64,000 nucleotides of DNA from Pigmentiphaga sp. (GTDB lineage Bacteria > Pseudomonadota > Gammaproteobacteria > Burkholderiales > Burkholderiaceae_B). A model generated the notes under the pieces. The model was not told the DNA's origin and did not search any database. It saw nothing but the letters and a program-made list of their open reading frames with translations. Made by a program: the position numbers and the translations under genes. The stretch is taken from the NCBI GenBank assembly GCA_023228945.1, contig JALOAI010000013.1:94387-158386 (forward strand). Reading direction: 5' to 3'. Shown piece by piece: positions 18,443 to 26,531 of this stretch (positions within the stretch are counted from its first letter, which is position 1; each line of letters starts with the position of its first letter).

Positions 18443-19165
18443 ATGATCACCCGTCCCAGCGCCGTGGCGGGCCACCCCGCCCTTGCCGTCCTGACTTCCA
18501 TGGCCACTCGCCGCCTGCTGGACGACCTCGCGGCCGTCTACCGCCGACGCGGCGTGCCGGTGCGGGTCACGGCGCGAGGTGGAGTGGATGCCGTGCGATC
18601 GATCCGACAAGGCGCGGTCTACGACGTGGCCGTGCTGTCCGACGATGCCCTGCGCGAGCTCATGGCCGACGACTTCATCATGGCCGGCAGCGCAACGCCC
18701 CTGGTCGACTCCCCGCTGGCCGCCGCCGTACGAGACGATGCGCCTCCCTACGATCTCGCCACCGAGGCCGGCTTGCGCCAGGCGCTGCTCGGCTGCACCG
18801 TGATCGGTCTTTCCACCGGGCCCAGCGGGCGCCATTTGCGGCAGTGTTTTGCCCAATGGGGGCTGAGCGATGCCGAGCTCCGCATCGTGGAGGCGCCGCC
18901 CGGCGTCCCGGTGGGCAGCCTGGTCGCCGATGGCAGCGTCGCGCTGGGCTTCCAGCAGCACAGTGAATTCCTGGCCATCCCCGGCCTGCGCATCCTGCGC
19001 GCGCTGCCGCCCGCCATCCAGACCATCACCACGTTTTCCACCGGGCTGTTGCGCACTTGCCAAAATCCCGCCGCGGCGCGCGACTGGCTGGCCTTCCTGG
19101 TCTCGCCCGAGGCAGCGGCTTTCCATGCCCGGCATGGGCTGGAGCCGGCGCAAGCCCGCGCCTGA
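18443..19165 (+). CDS. Substrate-binding (ModA-like, PBP2-type) protein without signal peptide
   Basis: A 240-residue protein resembling molybdate-binding ModA-type domains: LAVLTSMATRRLLDDLAAVY, then FIMAGSATPLVDSPLAAAVR and, in the second lobe, GLSTGPSGRHLRQCF. No signal peptide is visible from the ATG at 18443, so it probably stays in the cytoplasm, where such folds can bind small carboxylates. It follows the dioxygenase by 16 bp and is probably co-transcribed. A transport role is unlikely without a permease. It could be a sensor or chaperone of a pathway intermediate; this is inference. Confidence 0.65.
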   Translation: MITRPSAVAGHPALAVLTSMATRRLLDDLAAVYRRRGVPVRVTARGGVDAVRSIRQGAVYDVAVLSDDALRELMADDFIMAGSATPLVDSPLAAAVRDDAPPYDLATEAGLRQALLGCTVIGLSTGPSGRHLRQCFAQWGLSDAELRIVEAPPGVPVGSLVADGSVALGFQQHSEFLAIPGLRILRALPPAIQTITTFSTGLLRTCQNPAAARDWLAFLVSPEAAAFHARHGLEPAQARA

Positions 19166-19343
19166 CTTGTCATTCTTTCGTCGTATCGTCGGCTACCTCG
19201 CCCCCACCCTTGTCCGCTGCCCGCCTCCGCCGTGGCGGCCCCGGCCGACGCCGTTCTCGCCCTCGTGCGCCAGCGGCGCCGCCAAACACCGAACGCCGCA
19301 ACCCGCTATCATCCAGGTTGGCCGGACGCCGCCCGAGACCTCG

Positions 19344-20468
19344 ATGAACGACCACGGACCCAAGCGCACGCCTCAACCTCCGCACGCCGCGCCAGCCTCA
19401 GACTTTCCCGGAGTCCGACGTTCCACCCGCGCCGGCGCCCTGCGTGCGCCCTGGATACGCAACACGATTTTCCTGGCGCTGTTCGTAGGGCTCAGCGCGG
19501 TGGTTCCTTATGTCATCTATCGCGAATTGGGCGGCCAATGGCCCACGCTCGACGGCCGGCTGCTGACGCCCGCCTTCGGCGCGGCCTGCGTGGCCCTGCT
19601 CCTGGTGTATTTCGTGAGCGATGGTCTGCGGCTCTGGTTCGTCATCCGCGCGCTCGGCTACCGTTTGCCGGCGCGGCAGATGACGCCGCTGGTCTTCCTC
19701 AATGTCCTGATTACCAATCTCAGCCCGCTGGGTGCCGGCGGCGGCGTCGCCCAGATCTGGTATCTGCGCCGCCTGGGCATGCACACCGGCGCCGCCACCG
19801 CGGCCGCCACGCTGCGCACCCTGCTGGCCAGCCTGGGCATCTTCGTTCCCGCCCTGCTTCTGCTGTGGTTCTGGCCGACGCTCGCCGGGCGAGTGCTATC
19901 GCCGGGATGGTCGTTCGCCCTTGGCCTGCTGGCCGCGCTCTATCTGGGTGGCTTCGTCCTGGTTTATTGGCAGTTGCGCGGCCTGCTGAACCTGACCGGT
20001 AAGACCCTGGCCTGGCTGGCGCGGCGAGGCTGGCTGAGCCTGGAGCGCCAGCAGCGCTGGTATCGCATCTGCCGCCGCGAACTCGTCCGCTTCTCGGTGG
20101 CCTTGCGCTGCTTCGGTGGCAGCCGCGGCACCGATGTCTGGCTGGCGCTGATCAGCACGGTGGTCTTCCTCCTGGCCCTGTTCAGCGTGCCCGCGCTGCT
20201 GCTCTATGGCCTGGGCTACGCCGTTCCCTATGCCACCTCGCTAAGCCTGAGCGCGATTACCACGTTTGCAATGTATTTTGCCCCCACTCCCGGCGGCGCC
20301 GGTATCGCCGAGGGCCTGTTCGGCCTGTTGTTCGCGGGCTATGTCGCCACAGCCGATCTCCTGCTGCTGGTGCTCGGCTGGCGATTCCTGACCGTGCACC
20401 TGGGTATGCTGCTGGGCGTTCCCGTGCTGCTGCGCGTGTTGTGGCGCGGAGGCCCGCATGTCGCGTAA
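19344..20468 (+). CDS. Lysylphosphatidylglycerol synthase-type transmembrane protein (flippase-like)
   Basis: A 374-residue inner-membrane protein with about eight membrane segments, from NTIFLALFVGLSAVVPYVIY to the C-terminus. It contains the conserved LPG_synthase_TM core motifs FLNVLITNLSPLGAGGGVAQ and MYFAPTPGGAGIAEGLFGLL. The family includes the flippase half of MprF. Members without the synthase domain, such as this one, often sit beside glycosyltransferases that make glycolipids. The start is the ATG at 19344; longer frames upstream overlap the ModA-like gene. It lies 178 bp after that gene and overlaps the next gene by 11 nt, so the two membrane genes form their own unit inside the aromatic cluster. 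Confidence 0.85.
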   Translation: MNDHGPKRTPQPPHAAPASDFPGVRRSTRAGALRAPWIRNTIFLALFVGLSAVVPYVIYRELGGQWPTLDGRLLTPAFGAACVALLLVYFVSDGLRLWFVIRALGYRLPARQMTPLVFLNVLITNLSPLGAGGGVAQIWYLRRLGMHTGAATAAATLRTLLASLGIFVPALLLLWFWPTLAGRVLSPGWSFALGLLAALYLGGFVLVYWQLRGLLNLTGKTLAWLARRGWLSLERQQRWYRICRRELVRFSVALRCFGGSRGTDVWLALISTVVFLLALFSVPALLLYGLGYAVPYATSLSLSAITTFAMYFAPTPGGAGIAEGLFGLLFAGYVATADLLLLVLGWRFLTVHLGMLLGVPVLLRVLWRGGPHVA

Positions 20469-22704
20469 CTCCCGGGGCTGGCAGTTGGCCTTCACGCTCA
20501 GCGTGCTGCTGGTGGCGGTGCTGGTGGGCTACAAGGTCTATCTCAATTTCTTCGAACGCGATTTCGCGGCCGTGCACGCCTACCAGGTGGCGCGCATCCA
20601 GTCGATCCTGAAAGACCGCGACCGCTTCCGGTTCGCGGTCGTCGGCAACATCAATAACTCGATCGGCATCTTCGAGCGCAAGATCGTGCCGGAACTCAAC
20701 CGCAGCGGCGTGGATTTCGTGGTGTCGGCGGGCAACGCCGTCAACGGCAGCGGCGAGGACAAATACCGCGCGCTCTATCGCAGCCTGGGTCACCTGCGCC
20801 TGCCCTACCTGCTCACGTTTGGCGAGAACGAACACAGCCGCCTGGGAAGCTACCGCTTCTACGAACATTTCGGCCCCTATCTGTTTTCCTTCGATGCCGG
20901 CAACAGCCGCTTCCTGTTTCTGGATAGCGCGGGGCTGACCCACGCCAGTTGGCAGCTGGGCTGGCTCGAACAGCAACTCCAGGCCGCGCCGTTGCCGGAA
21001 CATACCTTCGTGTTCAGCGGCCACCCCCTCAAGCCGGTCGATTTGAGCGGCGTCCTGGAATTCGACGATAGCTATCTGATGGAACCGGTGATGCGCGAGG
21101 CGGCCGCCGGCATCATCGAGCGCGGCAACGTCGACGCGGTGTTCTCGGCCAACCTGCCGCTCTATGCGCAGCAACGGCACCACAACACCGATTACGTGCT
21201 CACGGGCGGCGCGGGAGGGCTGGTGCTCAACAACGAGCGCAGCTACTACCACTACGTCATCATCGACGTTCAGGGCGATCGCGTCACCATCACGCCCATG
21301 CCGCTGGAGATCGGCCAGCATCCCTTCTGGCGCACGGTGGAAAGCCTGTGGCTGTTCGTGCACTCGCTGTTCTATGTCGGCTATCTCAACTTCATCCTGC
21401 TGATGGCCGTGCTGGTGGCGATCTCGCTCTGGCTGCGCGGCCTGCTGTTCGTCGAGCGCGATTATTATCCCGACTTCGACCTGGACGCCACGCCGTTTGC
21501 CCAGCGCCGCCTGCGGATAGCGCACTTTACCAACAACTACCTGCCCTTCATCGGCGGCGTGCCGATTTCGATCGACCGCCTGCGTCGCGGCCTGCGGCAG
21601 CGCGGCGACGATGTGCTGATCGTGGCGCCCTCATACATCGGCCCCGCCGCCAGCGAACCCGAGGTGTTGCGCGTGCCCACCCTGCGGCCGATGGGCGAGA
21701 ACCAGGAGTTCAGGCTGGCCAATATTTTTTCGCCGCGCCTGTATCGCGGGGTGCTGGCCTACCGGCCCGAGGTAATCCACGTGCACCACCCTTTCTGGCT
21801 GGGCAGCGTGGGGCTGTTCCTGGGGCGCCGTCTCAAAGTGCCGGTGGTCTTCACTTATCACACCCGGCTCGAGCATTATGCGCACAACGTGCGCCTTCCC
21901 GGGCCGCTGTTCCGCAACCTGATTTCGCACGCCCTGGTGCGGCGCTTCGCCAATCGCTGCGATGCCGTCGTGGTACCCACCGACAGCGCGGAAGAATATC
22001 TGCGCCTGATCGGCGTCAAGCGCCCGCTGTACGTCCAGCCCACCGGCATCGACGTCGCGCGGTTCGACACGGCGCCGCAAGCCCGAATCGACGCCTTGCG
22101 ATCCAGCCTGGGACTGGCGGGCAAGCGGGTGCTGATTACCGTTTCGCGCCTGAGCCGCGAAAAAAACCTCGAGTTCATGCTCGAAGCCCTTGCCCCTTTG
22201 TTGCGTTCGCATCCCGACTGGCGGCTGCTGCTGGTGGGCGACGGGCCGCAAAAAGCGGATCTGCGCGCCCGCGTCCAGACCCTCGGCCTGGGGCGGAACG
22301 TCGTGTTCACCGGCGGCGTGCCGCCCGAGCAATTGCCGCTGTACTACCGTTGCGCCGAGCTGTTCGTCTTCGCCTCGCGTTCCGAAACCCAGGGCATGGT
22401 GATCCTGGAAGCCATGGCGGCCGGCCTGCCCGTGGTCGTCGTGCGCTCCAGCGGCATCGACGACACCGTACGCAACGGCGAGAACGGCTTCAAGACCCCG
22501 CTCAACCGCGAACTCTGGCGCCGCCGCGTCGATAGGGTCATGGGCGACGAAGCCTTGCGGCGCCGCCTTGCCGAAGCGGCCGCACTTTTTGCGCGCGACC
22601 ATAGCCTGGAGGCCTTCGGCGACGCCCTGCACCAGGTTTATGCGGAGGTCTTGGCCAGCCGTGGCGGCACGTCTTTGCCAGCGGTGGACAAGGCTTGCCA
22701 GTAA
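20458..22704 (+). CDS. Fusion of a degenerate metallophosphoesterase domain with a GT4 glycosyltransferase
   Basis: A 748-residue membrane protein in two parts. After a membrane anchor (8-30), residues 55-285 follow the calcineurin-like phosphoesterase pattern, but the metal-ligand motifs are changed: GNIN (63-66) for GD.H, AGN (91-93) for GD, GENE (122-125) for GNHE and ANLP (231-234) for GH.H. Only GHP (188-190) remains. A membrane segment at ~300-328 leads to a complete GT4 domain (351-735) with a GGVPISIDRL acceptor motif, VGDGPQ and the E-x7-E motif SETQGMVILEAMAAG. It should add a sugar from a nucleotide sugar to a lipid or other acceptor. Overlap with the flippase-like gene suggests synthesis and export of one product. 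Confidence 0.8.
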   Translation: MSRNSRGWQLAFTLSVLLVAVLVGYKVYLNFFERDFAAVHAYQVARIQSILKDRDRFRFAVVGNINNSIGIFERKIVPELNRSGVDFVVSAGNAVNGSGEDKYRALYRSLGHLRLPYLLTFGENEHSRLGSYRFYEHFGPYLFSFDAGNSRFLFLDSAGLTHASWQLGWLEQQLQAAPLPEHTFVFSGHPLKPVDLSGVLEFDDSYLMEPVMREAAAGIIERGNVDAVFSANLPLYAQQRHHNTDYVLTGGAGGLVLNNERSYYHYVIIDVQGDRVTITPMPLEIGQHPFWRTVESLWLFVHSLFYVGYLNFILLMAVLVAISLWLRGLLFVERDYYPDFDLDATPFAQRRLRIAHFTNNYLPFIGGVPISIDRLRRGLRQRGDDVLIVAPSYIGPAASEPEVLRVPTLRPMGENQEFRLANIFSPRLYRGVLAYRPEVIHVHHPFWLGSVGLFLGRRLKVPVVFTYHTRLEHYAHNVRLPGPLFRNLISHALVRRFANRCDAVVVPTDSAEEYLRLIGVKRPLYVQPTGIDVARFDTAPQARIDALRSSLGLAGKRVLITVSRLSREKNLEFMLEALAPLLRSHPDWRLLLVGDGPQKADLRARVQTLGLGRNVVFTGGVPPEQLPLYYRCAELFVFASRSETQGMVILEAMAAGLPVVVVRSSGIDDTVRNGENGFKTPLNRELWRRRVDRVMGDEALRRRLAEAAALFARDHSLEAFGDALHQVYAEVLASRGGTSLPAVDKACQ

Positions 22705-22796
22705 CGGCTATCGCGGCGCCGGCCAAGGGCCTAGATTAGCAGTCGTCGCGGCCAGCCATGGCCGCCGCCTTCAACCGATTGCAGGAGGGTCTTTCC

Positions 22797-24125
22797 ATGA
22801 GCCTGACACCCGAGGCCATCGCCGCCCTGGTGCGCCCCGACAGCGTGCACCGGCGCCTCTACACCGATCCCGACATCTTCGCCCTCGAGATGCAGCGCAT
22901 CTACGGCCAGGCCTGGATTTACGTGGGTCACGACAGCCAGGTGCCCAACCCCGGCGATTATCACACCACTCGTATCGGCGACCAGGACGTAATCATGGTC
23001 CGCGACACCAATGGCGAGATCCGCGTCGTGTACAACCGTTGCCCCCACAAGGGCGCGCAACTGGTGGCCGCCGGCAGCGGCAATACCGGCAAGTTCTTCC
23101 GCTGCCCCTACCACGCGTGGAGCTTCAAGCTCGACGGCTCGCACCTGGCGGCGCCGCTGCGCAAAGGGCTGATCGACACCAACTACGACCCCAAGCATCC
23201 CGATTTCTCCATGCGCCCGCTGGCTCGCGTCGACAGCTATCGCGGCTTCGTGTTCGCCAATCAGTCGCCCGAGGGCGAAGATCTCCTGTCGTTCCTGGGC
23301 GGCGTCACCACATCCATCGACAACCTCTGTGACCGCTCGCCGGTGGGCGAGATCGAAGTGGTGGGCGGCGTGTTCCAGGTGATGCAGCAATCCAACTGGA
23401 AGGTGTTCTACGAGAACCTGCACGACACCATGCACGCGCCCGTCACGCACGAGTCTTCCTTCATGGCGGCGCGCGACAAGGCGGCTGAACAAGGCGAGAT
23501 GCCGTTTGAGCTGCTGATCATGGACGGCAACGGCGCACCCTGGGAGTTCTGGGAAGCGCTGGAGCTCGTGGCCTACCCCAATGGCCACGGCTATATGGAG
23601 GCGATCTTCGATCCCGCCGCCGCCACCCGCGATCCCGTCTCGCGCGCCCACTTCGAGAGCCTGTCCAAGGTGCATGGCGAAGACAAGGCCCGCGAGATCC
23701 TGGGCATGAACCGCCACAACACCATCATCTACGGCAGCGGCTCGCCGCACACCGTGTTCCAGCAGTTCCGCGTGATCCGTCCGGTGTCGGTCGACCGCAC
23801 GATGATCGAGATCCAGACTTTCCGCCTCAAGGGCGCGCCGGCCGAGGTCTTCGATCGGGCGATCACCTATACCAACATCATCAACTCGCCGTCGTCCAAC
23901 GTCATGCCCGACGACATCGAGCTGTACCGCCGTTGCCAACAGGGCAATGCCACCAATGGCGGTGATTGGGTCAGCCACCATCGCTACGTCGGCACCGACA
24001 AAACCACCGAGGCCGGCATGGTGTCCACCAACGGCACCAGCGAACTCCCCATGCGCAACCAGTTTGCCGCCTGGAAAAAGTTCATGCTGCAAACCCCCGC
24101 CCAGGAGAACCGCCATGTTGCTTGA
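22797..24125 (+). CDS. Rieske aromatic-ring-hydroxylating oxygenase, alpha subunit
   Basis: A 442-residue catalytic subunit. The Rieske [2Fe-2S] centre is held by Cys82, His84, Cys103 and His106 (RCPHKGAQ, then FRCPYHAW). The mononuclear iron site has His213 and His218, with bridging Asp210, in NWKVFYENLHDTMHAPVTH. The enzyme inserts O2 into an aromatic ring using electrons from a reductase or ferredoxin. The ATG at 22797 has AGGAGG 7 nt upstream. The beta-subunit gene overlaps its end by 11 nt. The ring substrate is not identifiable, although a carboxylated aromatic is typical for this group. No ferredoxin or reductase gene is nearby. Confidence 0.93.
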   Translation: MSLTPEAIAALVRPDSVHRRLYTDPDIFALEMQRIYGQAWIYVGHDSQVPNPGDYHTTRIGDQDVIMVRDTNGEIRVVYNRCPHKGAQLVAAGSGNTGKFFRCPYHAWSFKLDGSHLAAPLRKGLIDTNYDPKHPDFSMRPLARVDSYRGFVFANQSPEGEDLLSFLGGVTTSIDNLCDRSPVGEIEVVGGVFQVMQQSNWKVFYENLHDTMHAPVTHESSFMAARDKAAEQGEMPFELLIMDGNGAPWEFWEALELVAYPNGHGYMEAIFDPAAATRDPVSRAHFESLSKVHGEDKAREILGMNRHNTIIYGSGSPHTVFQQFRVIRPVSVDRTMIEIQTFRLKGAPAEVFDRAITYTNIINSPSSNVMPDDIELYRRCQQGNATNGGDWVSHHRYVGTDKTTEAGMVSTNGTSELPMRNQFAAWKKFMLQTPAQENRHVA

Positions 24126-24648
24126 TCGCACGTTCGACGTGTCCACGGTGCCGGTGGCCGGCGCCAGCCTGCCCGCCGAAGCGCTGCAGTCGGTGCAGCA
24201 GTTCCTGTTCCACGAGGCCCGCCTGCTCGACGAACGCCGCTTCGACGAATGGAATCAATTATGGGCCGAAGATGGGCGCTACTGGGTACCGCGCCGGCAC
24301 GACCAGGAGAATCCCTTCGATCACGTCTCGCTGTTCTGGGAAGACGCCATGCTGCGCGATGTACGCGTGCGGCGCCTCAACCACGAGCACAACTGGTCGC
24401 AGCAGCCGCCCACGCGGGCGTCGCGCCTGGTCGGCAACGTCATGGTCGACGGAGTGGACGCCGCCGGCCATCTGATCGTACGCTCCAGCCTGCAAATGAC
24501 GGAATGGCGTCTTGAACAGCGGCAGTTCGGCGCCACGGTGTTCCACAAGCTGGCCGCCACCGATGACGGCGGCTGGAAGATCGTGCTCAAGCGCGTCAAC
24601 CTCGTCAACTGCGATGGCGTGTTCGGCATCCTCGAGGTGTTCTTTTGA
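24115..24648 (+). CDS. Rieske aromatic-ring-hydroxylating oxygenase, beta subunit
   Basis: A 177-residue small subunit of the NTF2-like fold (FLFHEARLLDERRFDEWNQL; YWVPRRHDQENP; VSLFWEDAMLRDVRVRRL). Beta subunits of this type form alpha3beta3 hexamers with the catalytic subunit and mainly have a structural role. The ATG at 24115 has GGAG upstream and lies inside the end of the alpha gene. The stop overlaps the TTG start of the next gene, so alpha, beta and the isochorismatase-like gene are translationally coupled. Confidence 0.92.
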   Translation: MLLDRTFDVSTVPVAGASLPAEALQSVQQFLFHEARLLDERRFDEWNQLWAEDGRYWVPRRHDQENPFDHVSLFWEDAMLRDVRVRRLNHEHNWSQQPPTRASRLVGNVMVDGVDAAGHLIVRSSLQMTEWRLEQRQFGATVFHKLAATDDGGWKIVLKRVNLVNCDGVFGILEVFF

Positions 24649-25247
24649 GCGCGCCGCCGGTTCTCCTGGCGCTGCACTATCAGAACGATGTGCTGCACCC
24701 CGACGGCAAGATCCGCGTCGGCCTGGGCGACGGCGATCAGCACCGCGCGGCGCTGATCGCCTCGGCGGGCCGGTTGCTGGCGGGGGCGCGCGAGCGCGAA
24801 TGGCCCATCATTCACGTGCGCATCGCCTTTCGCCCGGATTATGCCGACATGCCCGACAACATGCCGATCTTCCGCAAAACGCGCGAGATCGGCGCGGTGC
24901 CGGAAGGCGGCTGGGGTAGCGAGTTCTTCGCCGAGCTGGCGCCGCTGGATTCGCCGCGCGAGTTCGTGGTGCGGCACACCGCCATCAGCAGCTTCTACGG
25001 CACACCGCTGATGCAGCTGCTGATCATGCTCCAGGCGCGCGAGGTGGTGGTGGCGGGCGTGGCCACCCATTCGGTGGTGGAAAGCACGGTGCGGGATGCC
25101 GCCGACCGCGGCTACGTGGTGCACGTGGCCGCGGATGCCTGCGCCGCCGCCGACCGCCAGGCGCACCAGGCCGCCCTCAACAGCATGGCCTTGATCGCCA
25201 ACGTCAGCCAGGTGGATGCCATCCTGGCCTCGGGAGCTGCGTCATGA
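24645..25247 (+). CDS. Isochorismatase-family protein lacking the catalytic triad
   Basis: A 200-residue protein of the isochorismatase/nicotinamidase (cysteine hydrolase) fold: LLALHYQND at the N-terminus, VRHTAISSFYGTPL in the middle, VVVAGVATHSVVESTVRDAADRGY in the last third. The residues that should be catalytic Asp, Lys and Cys are His11, His111 and Val144. The family usually hydrolyses amides or vinyl ethers, so this protein may be inactive, may bind a ligand, or may use a different mechanism. The likely start is TTG at 24645, overlapping the beta-subunit stop; its end overlaps the SDR start (ATGA). Its conserved place in the operon argues for a role in the pathway. Confidence 0.8.
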   Translation: MSAPPVLLALHYQNDVLHPDGKIRVGLGDGDQHRAALIASAGRLLAGAREREWPIIHVRIAFRPDYADMPDNMPIFRKTREIGAVPEGGWGSEFFAELAPLDSPREFVVRHTAISSFYGTPLMQLLIMLQAREVVVAGVATHSVVESTVRDAADRGYVVHVAADACAAADRQAHQAALNSMALIANVSQVDAILASGAAS

Positions 25248-26098
25248 ATACGTCCACGTCCACCGGCGGCGGCCCCGCCTTGCAGACCCCGCCGCTCACG
25301 CGGCTGCCGGGCAAAGTGGCCATCGTGACCGGGGCCACGCAAGGCCTGGGCGCCGACATTGCCCGCACCCTGGCCGCCGCCGGCGCCCACGTTACCCTGG
25401 TGGGCCGCGGACGCGAGGCTGGCTCGGCGGTCGCGACCGAGATCGGCGGCAGCGCCCGCTTCATCGAAACCGACATTACCGACGATGCCGCCATCGACCA
25501 CTGCATCGCCGAGGTGCTGGCGGCGCATGGCCGCATCGATCTGCTGGTGAACAACGCCTGCAGCTACGACGACCAGGGCCTGGCGTCCAGCCGCGAGCAG
25601 TGGCACCGCACGCTCGGCGTCAATCTGGTGTCGGCGGCGATCTTCACGCAGAAGGCCACCGCCCATATGCCGGCGGGCGGCGTGGTGGTGAATCTCGGCA
25701 GCACCGGCGGCAAGTTCGGGGCCGGGGGGCGCGCCATTTACCCGGCTTCCAAGGCGGCGATGCTGCAGATCACCAAGAATTTCGCGGTCGATCTGGCGCC
25801 CAAGGGCATCCGGGTGGTGGCGGTGTCGCCGGCCTGGACGTGGTCGCCGTCGGTGGACTCCATGAGTGGCGGTTCGATGGAGCAAGCCGACCGTGTGGGC
25901 GCGCACTTCCATCCGTTGGGCCGCGTGGGACGCGGCGAGGAAATCGGCCGCGTGGTGGCGTTCCTGGCCAGCCCCGAGGCGTCGTGGATCACCGGTATCG
26001 ATGTGCCGGTGGACGGCGGGTTCTCCATCCTCGGGCCGGACCAGGGGATCTCGCCGCGCAATTGGTTCGCGCGACTGACGACGTCCGACGGGGCTTGA
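25244..26098 (+). CDS. Short-chain dehydrogenase/reductase (cis-dihydrodiol dehydrogenase candidate)
   Basis: A 284-residue classical SDR. The NAD(P)-binding TGATQGLG is at residues 29-36, the NNAC motif at ~103-106 and the catalytic Ser153, Tyr166 and Lys170 in NLGSTGG and YPASK. The C-terminus has the usual GIDVPVDGGF. As the last gene after a Rieske oxygenase, it is well placed to oxidise the cis-dihydrodiol to a catechol, which the MhpB-like enzyme could then cleave. That order is inferred from context. It overlaps the preceding stop by 4 nt. The repeat/palindrome region at 26102-26473 follows and separates it from the converging Bug gene. Confidence 0.9.
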   Translation: MNTSTSTGGGPALQTPPLTRLPGKVAIVTGATQGLGADIARTLAAAGAHVTLVGRGREAGSAVATEIGGSARFIETDITDDAAIDHCIAEVLAAHGRIDLLVNNACSYDDQGLASSREQWHRTLGVNLVSAAIFTQKATAHMPAGGVVVNLGSTGGKFGAGGRAIYPASKAAMLQITKNFAVDLAPKGIRVVAVSPAWTWSPSVDSMSGGSMEQADRVGAHFHPLGRVGRGEEIGRVVAFLASPEASWITGIDVPVDGGFSILGPDQGISPRNWFARLTTSDGA

Positions 26099-26101
26099 GG
26101 G

Positions 26102-26230
26102 CTTGGGGCACGTGTGAAGAACCGGGATCGTCGTGATTCGAGTTCTTGGGGCGTGCTTTAAGTACTTGGGCCACCGTGATTTTAGTGCTTGGGCGCATGC
26201 GTTAAACACGTGAAGCGCCGTGTTTGAGTT
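26102..26230 (+). repeat. Three degenerate tandem 43-bp repeats
   Basis: Three units of exactly 43 bp (26102-26144, 26145-26187, 26188-26230). Each begins CTTGGG, two contain CCGTG near the 3' part, and they end AGTT or AGTG. A fourth start (CTTGAG) follows at 26231. The array begins 4 bp after the SDR stop. I see no coding sense in it. Confidence 0.7.
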
Positions 26231-26473
26231 CTTGAGACGCCGCGCGGTGGCCGGGGCGGGGGCATTCGGCGAGCGCCGTGGACGGTGTCGCGGGGCGGGG
26301 GAAGTCGGCGGACACTGTTTGAGCGCCGGCCCGCGGGGCCGGGGCGAGTTTGTCCGCCGCCCGCCCCGTGGCGCCGGCCGCGGGAAGGCTGGCCAAGGGC
26401 CAGGCCGCTCGACGTGTCCCCCGCCCCGCCTGGGGGCGCCCGGGGCGACTCAAGAACTCAAAAAACGCCGCCT
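26215..26473. repeat. Nested inverted repeats forming a potential ~250-nt hairpin
   Basis: Three pairs of complementary arms lie inside one another: TGAGTTCTTGAG (26225-26236) with CTCAAGAACTCA (26449-26460), GGGGCGGGGGA (26292-26302) with TCCCCCGCCCC (26417-26427), and GGCGGACA (26307-26314) with TGTCCGCC (26351-26358). The region fills the space between two converging genes and could act as a bidirectional terminator, a structured RNA or a remnant of a non-autonomous mobile element. Confidence 0.65.
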
Positions 26474-26531
26474 GGCATTTAATCCGATCAACCTCGCCGT
26501 GAGGCAACGAAACTTGCACTCAGACGCGCCG

